From NCBI RefSeq assembly GCF_004000765.1, contig NZ_BILW01000004.1:62001-126000 (forward strand): 64,000 bases of DNA, given 5' to 3'. A program made the position numbers and the translations under genes. Shown one piece after another: positions 60,320 to 64,000 of this stretch. This DNA is from Paenibacillus chondroitinus NBRC 15376 (GTDB lineage Bacteria > Bacillota > Bacilli > Paenibacillales > NBRC-103111). Positions within the stretch are counted from its first letter, which is position 1, and the number at the start of each line of letters is the position of its first letter. The notes beneath the pieces were generated by a model, which worked only from the letters and a program-made list of their open reading frames with translations, had not been told where the DNA came from and made no database searches.

Positions 60320-60901
60320 ATGACAACGATTGGATTTATCCGGCACGGAAGTACAGAATGGAATCGCTTAGGAAAGCTGCAAGGGCAACTGGACACGGAT
60401 TTAACCGATGAAGGAAGAGAGCAGGCCAGGCTGCTTGGAATCCGATTAGCCAGCGAATCTTGGGACGGGATCATCTCCAGTGATCTAAAACGAGCTAAGG
60501 AAACGGCCCAAATCGTGTCTCAGCTATCGGGAATTCCGATTATCGGAACGGATAGCCGGCTCCGGGAGCGGAGATATGGTCAGGTCGAAGGAACTACTGC
60601 AGCGGAAAGAGAAGAACGTTGGGGGCCAGAATGGAAGCTGCAGGACTTAGGGCAGGAGTCGGATGATGACCTCTGGAAACGTTGGTCCGAACTCGAAAAC
60701 GAACTGCTTGCAGCCTATCCGAAGCAGAAGATATTATTGGTTTCTCACGGCGGATTCATTGTGCAGGTGCTCAGAGTATTACGCATGGATAGCGAGCAAT
60801 TCTTGCAAAATACGTCTCTAACCATCCTGCTGCGCCAGGAAAAAGGATGGGAGTTACAACTGTACAATTGTTTATCTCATCTCGAAATCGTACACGAATA
60901 A
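60320..60901 (+). CDS. Histidine phosphatase (phosphoglycerate-mutase-like)
   Basis: About 193 residues; ATG 60320, GGAGG 9 bases upstream. Catalytic FIRHGSTEWNRLGKLQGQLDTDLTDEGREQA and LLVSHGGFIVQVL, family Glu in RLRERRYGQVEG. Substrate unknown; relatives act on sugar phosphates or cobamide precursors. Confidence 0.92.
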   Translation: MTTIGFIRHGSTEWNRLGKLQGQLDTDLTDEGREQARLLGIRLASESWDGIISSDLKRAKETAQIVSQLSGIPIIGTDSRLRERRYGQVEGTTAAEREERWGPEWKLQDLGQESDDDLWKRWSELENELLAAYPKQKILLVSHGGFIVQVLRVLRMDSEQFLQNTSLTILLRQEKGWELQLYNCLSHLEIVHE

Positions 60902-60912
60902 TTAGGAGATAA

Positions 60913-60948
60913 GAAGCATGACTCTGCTATAGAGTCATGCTTTTTTTT
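60913..60948 (+). terminator. Terminator of the phosphatase gene
   Basis: GAAGCATGACTC and GAGTCATGCTTT arms, 7-base loop, eight T. Confidence 0.92.
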
Positions 60949-61035
60949 GTGTGGCTTGGAATATTTTCGGGAAAAATCCCCATAATGGTTACTAGAAACC
61001 ACGGAGCTGAAAGCTTCGCCAAATGGGGGATGTAG

Positions 61036-62196
61036 ATGGAAATGAACCTAGCGGACATGCTCAGCTACGCCGATATCCACGAGCTAGGCCGAATCGCTAA
61101 CACCTATGAGTGCGAGTGCAATGGCCATTCAAAAAACGAGTTGATTCAGTCGATTTTGAGTACAGCCCTGCGCAGAGAGATTTTCGAGAAGCATATTCAA
61201 AGCTTGAATTTGGAGGACATCCGATTTTTGAATTCTCTCCTTTTCGATCCTCGCAACGCATTCAGTATTGAAGAACTGATCGCTAGAGTTCAACAGTCAC
61301 GGTTTCAGAAAGATGAATCCGTTGAATGGAATCCCCGCGACATGGTCATTAAATTTAAGAAACTCGGCTGGTTGTTTAATGGGTATTCCCAACAAACCAA
61401 ATTTTTGTTTCATGTGCCAAATGATTTGAAACGGAAATTTAGCGATGTGCTTACGGGACAGTTCAAACAGAGCTTGAAACAAACTCCTGAGCCTAATGTT
61501 TATCGAGACGAGCAGTTACTCATTATTGAGGATATCTTTCATTTTTTGACGTTCCTTTCTCAGGTGCAGGAATTGCCTTTGACAGTTGAAGGATCCATGT
61601 ACAAGAGGCAGCTTCAGCAAATATTGGATCGCATGTCTGTACAGGAGGAAATGGTGTCCAAAGGAGCTTGGCGCTTCGGATACGGACGCATGTTTAAAGA
61701 CTATCCGAACCGATTCTCATTCATCTATGATTACTGCTATTATCGGCAGCTAATCAATGAGCAAGGCCAAGTGCTCAGTTTGACGGAGGAAGGAAAATCA
61801 CGTTTGCTGGAAGGGAAAAAAGAGAATCTGGCGGATGTGTATAAGTTCTGGCTCAGGCTCTATAAGAACCCTATTCCCAATGTACAAAGTCTCGCGGGAT
61901 GGGTTGACCGCCTAAGCGGCCAGTGGGTCACTTTAGCCTCTTTAAGCGAAGTGTTATGTAAATTGGTCAAGCCCTTTTATTATGACAGTTCGGAATCCAT
62001 CGTAGAACAGCGTATTTTACAAATGATGATGCATCTTGGGCTTATACGTATAGGAGAAGATCTGGAGAACGGCATAGTCGTGCAAGCGACGAAGATGGGC
62101 TCGAAAGTGATTCAAGGTACTTTTGTTGCGGAAGAAGACAAGGTTGTCCTTTTTCTGGACCAAGAGAGCGCAAGGTTCAAAGGGGATATTAAGTAG
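61036..62196 (+). CDS. Helical/winged-helix protein of unknown function
   Basis: 386 residues, preceded by GGGGGA. No signal peptide or membrane helix. The first part (YADIHELGRIANTYECECNGHSKNELIQSIL) resembles a SAP-like or helicase-associated N-terminal fold, and the middle and end hold winged-helix-like segments (LSLTEEGKSRLLEG; MMMHLGLIRIGED). I have seen similar proteins labelled helicase XPB/Ssl2 N-terminal domain, but no helicase motif is present here. Function unknown. Confidence 0.7.
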   Translation: MEMNLADMLSYADIHELGRIANTYECECNGHSKNELIQSILSTALRREIFEKHIQSLNLEDIRFLNSLLFDPRNAFSIEELIARVQQSRFQKDESVEWNPRDMVIKFKKLGWLFNGYSQQTKFLFHVPNDLKRKFSDVLTGQFKQSLKQTPEPNVYRDEQLLIIEDIFHFLTFLSQVQELPLTVEGSMYKRQLQQILDRMSVQEEMVSKGAWRFGYGRMFKDYPNRFSFIYDYCYYRQLINEQGQVLSLTEEGKSRLLEGKKENLADVYKFWLRLYKNPIPNVQSLAGWVDRLSGQWVTLASLSEVLCKLVKPFYYDSSESIVEQRILQMMMHLGLIRIGEDLENGIVVQATKMGSKVIQGTFVAEEDKVVLFLDQESARFKGDIK

Positions 62197-62370
62197 TAGG
62201 TAAAGACACATTCCTAATCAATCGGGCTTTTGAACGAAGCGCGAATGTATGGACTGAATATGATAAAAGTAGGAGCACACAGGGGTTGGCAGACACCTAG
62301 GAACGGATTTTCATGTTTTTGCGAAAAAGAAGCTCCTGACAAACCGCGTACACATTTGGAGGTAGGTCTC

Positions 62371-62559
62371 ATGGGAAAAATGAATGTATCTAACAACGCG
62401 CTGCTGGCACTTTTCGCGGAAATGGTTTGGGATGACGCCATTCGCAAATATAAAGAACAAAATCTCTACAAAGAGATTGATCTTGCATTAGCAAAAGGGG
62501 ATCAACCGACATTCCTTGCTCTTACATCTGAGCTTAAAATGCTGCAATCTTCAGGATAA
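62371..62559 (+). CDS. IDEAL-domain protein
   Basis: 62 residues; ATG 62371 with GGAGGT 8 bases upstream. The IDEAL pattern is visible in ALLALFAEMVWDDAIRKYKEQNLYKEIDLALAKGDQPTFLALTSELK. The domain is also at the C terminus of B. subtilis YpiB, which is encoded near ypiF downstream of tyrA-aroE; here a stand-alone copy occupies a similar place. Probably a small adaptor. Confidence 0.85.
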   Translation: MGKMNVSNNALLALFAEMVWDDAIRKYKEQNLYKEIDLALAKGDQPTFLALTSELKMLQSSG

Positions 62560-62589
62560 TGATCGTGGTGGCCAGCCACAATAGGGACA

Positions 62590-62624
62590 AAAGACATGTG
62601 AAACCTTTTCACATGTCTTTTTTT
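62590..62624 (+). terminator. Terminator of the IDEAL gene
   Basis: AAGACATGTGAAA-CC-TTTTCACATGTCTTT, long perfect stem and T tract. Confidence 0.92.
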
Positions 62625-62709
62625 GCAGGAAAGGTGATAAAAAAGAACTATTTTGTTACTCCATACGTCGATTAGTTAGACTATATTGCGACGCAAAAGG
62701 AGAATACAA

Positions 62710-63789
62710 ATGAGAAAGCTCTTGAAAACCATGCGGAAACGGAAAGTTTTATCATCGTTTCTTCTATTTACTTTACTCGTTGTCGGGGCAGCATCCGGCT
62801 ACGCCGCTTTTCTGATGAATAAATGGAACCATGCCTTGGATCAAATAGCCGCTCCTATCGCGCCTGCTTCAAATGAAATCGACACAAGCGGTTATCCTGC
62901 ATCGCAGACGTCCCAAACATCCGGTGCGACAGAGAAGGAAGAGAAATCGCTTACTCTGCTATTAACGGCAGTTGACGAGCGGTCAGGTAGCGAAGGATCG
63001 TTAAATACGGATGTCATGATGCTTTTTCGTATAGATCCGGTAACGCATCAAGGTACAGTAGTATCGATTCCTAGAGACCTTGAGGTATCAGCAGAAAAGT
63101 CCGGTTTAGAAACCTCGCATAAAGCTAATTATTTCTATGCTTATAACTATAATAAAAACAAAGAAACAGCTCTTGATGAGACAAAGCAGTTGTTCAGCAA
63201 GATTTATCAAGTTCCGATCGATCACATGGCTGTTATTAATTTTGATGGGTTTCGCAAGCTTATCGATCAGTTAGGCGGTATGACGGTTGATGTCGATATG
63301 GATATGAAATACCAAGATGAGAGTGACGGAACAAATATTAACTTGAAAAAAGGCACGCAGCGCTTAAATGGCAAACAAGTGCTTGATTATATTCGCTACC
63401 GCAAATCGAATATGGGTACAGCGGAATCGTCGGATTTGGAGCGAAACCAGAGAGAGCAATTTGTGCTTAATGAATTACTTGATAAATTAACTTCAATTAA
63501 TGGAGTAACCGCGTGGGGGAAAGTGCTTGATATTATGGGAAGTTCCATTAAAACAGACATCCCGGCGGACGAACTTCGCACATTAACCAAATCGTACCGT
63601 GAGTATAAGCCGGCTAATGTCCAGTACATTCACCTGGACGGGACATGGGAGAGTCCTTACTTGGTCGTGAAACAGCAGGATTTGGAGGAAGCGCTGGAAG
63701 CGTTGCGCGGACAAACGGACAGTTTAAATAATAGTTCATTCGACAGCTCGATCGACAGTTCAATTGACAGCCATTTGCAGACAGATTAA
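62710..63789 (+). CDS. LytR-CpsA-Psr family protein
   Basis: About 359 residues; ATG 62710 with AAGGAG upstream. N-terminal membrane anchor (VLSSFLLFTLLVVGAASGYAAF), then the LCP domain: SLTLLLTAVDERSGSEGSLNTDVMMLFRIDP, VVSIPRDLEVS, DQLGGMTVDVDMDM, LNGKQVLDYIRYRKSN and DLERNQREQFVL, with the Arg and Asp residues that bind polyprenyl pyrophosphate. It attaches anionic glycopolymers to peptidoglycan. The C terminus has a low-complexity SSFDSSIDSSIDSH tail. Confidence 0.93.
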   Translation: MRKLLKTMRKRKVLSSFLLFTLLVVGAASGYAAFLMNKWNHALDQIAAPIAPASNEIDTSGYPASQTSQTSGATEKEEKSLTLLLTAVDERSGSEGSLNTDVMMLFRIDPVTHQGTVVSIPRDLEVSAEKSGLETSHKANYFYAYNYNKNKETALDETKQLFSKIYQVPIDHMAVINFDGFRKLIDQLGGMTVDVDMDMKYQDESDGTNINLKKGTQRLNGKQVLDYIRYRKSNMGTAESSDLERNQREQFVLNELLDKLTSINGVTAWGKVLDIMGSSIKTDIPADELRTLTKSYREYKPANVQYIHLDGTWESPYLVVKQQDLEEALEALRGQTDSLNNSSFDSSIDSSIDSHLQTD

Positions 63790-63861
63790 AGTGTACAAGA
63801 AGCGATGGCTATTGCTACATAGCAAACGCATTTTTGGTAAAAGATAGAGGGGGAAGCACGG

Positions 63862-64000
63862 TTGAAGTTTAATGAGATTTCTGCGCAAGAATGGTACGAT
63901 TTAAAACCATACTTGGACACATGTTTGCTGCCAGTAACGGGGTTGACCGGATTCGAAGACCCCGCACAAGTAACTTTGGCGTTGGAACAGCTCCGAGATG
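63862..64000 (+). CDS. DUF2487-family protein (YpiF-like), 3' end outside window
   Basis: TTG start at 63862 after GAGGGGGAAG. The first 46 codons read KFNEISAQEWYDLKPYLDTC and LLPVTGLTGFEDPAQVTLALEQLRD, matching the YpiF/DUF2487 start. In B. subtilis this gene precedes the qcr (menaquinol-cytochrome c reductase) operon. Confidence 0.75.
   Translation, partial: MKFNEISAQEWYDLKPYLDTCLLPVTGLTGFEDPAQVTLALEQLRD

Overview
The window is chromosomal DNA of a low-to-mid GC, spore-forming type Firmicute, most likely Paenibacillus or a close relative. The evidence is the conserved run mtrB-hepS-menG-hepT-ndk-cheR-aroF-aroB-aroH-trpEDCFBA-hisC-tyrA, known from Bacillus subtilis, combined with a futalosine-pathway gene (mqnA) and UbiA/UbiX-type genes inside it, plus strong AGGAGG ribosome binding sites and sigma-A promoters. 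I worked by eye only; no database search was run.

Layout. (1) 1-6174: copper handling, with the 3' part of a CopA-type Cu(I) ATPase, an odd siroheme-reductase-like half protein, an OmpR/histidine kinase pair, a Met/His-rich DUF1541 lipoprotein and a TVP38/DedA-like membrane protein. (2) 6380-16367: a dense reactive-sulfur cluster of thioredoxin, TauE/SafE exporter, five plain, anchored or fused rhodanese domains plus one dead one, two TusA domains, four DsrE-like proteins, a rhodanese-metallo-beta-lactamase persulfide dioxygenase, a CstR-type persulfide sensor, DUF302, a CoA-disulfide reductase-rhodanese and a Cys-rich ArsR regulator. At least five ATACCC-N4-GGGTAT-like sites sit upstream of its transcription units. 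(3) 16484-22267: second two-component system, methyltransferase, cupin, and a CcdA/ResA thiol-redox group.

(4) 22270-36700: an accessory region. A 4.6-kb IS66-family element (22278-26903, exact 8-bp target duplication GATACAGC) carries five passenger genes of heavy-metal-resistance type and a decayed tnpC. Inverted arrays of 22-bp repeats flank the passengers, and a third array lies alone at 29.8 kb. Next come decayed copies of the TVP38 gene on both sides of a two-gene unit (CD-NTase-like nucleotidyltransferase plus DUF6602-like putative nuclease), which is a candidate defence system. Then comes a 6.7-kb element with three large tyrosine recombinases and a small coiled-coil protein, bounded by a 15-bp near-perfect inverted repeat.

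(5) 36860-64000: core genome. It holds tRNA-Pro, a PAP2-like protein, TRAP (mtrB), menaquinone and heptaprenyl genes, ndk, cheR, the aro genes, and the trp operon. The trp operon is preceded by a sigma-A promoter, an array of (G/T)AG triplets at 5-nt spacing and an intrinsic terminator, which is a TRAP attenuator whose regulator lies 10.6 kb upstream. hisC-tyrA, a polysaccharide deacetylase, a candidate small RNA, an ECF sigma/anti-sigma pair, a phosphatase, IDEAL and LytR-CpsA-Psr proteins and the start of a DUF2487 gene follow.
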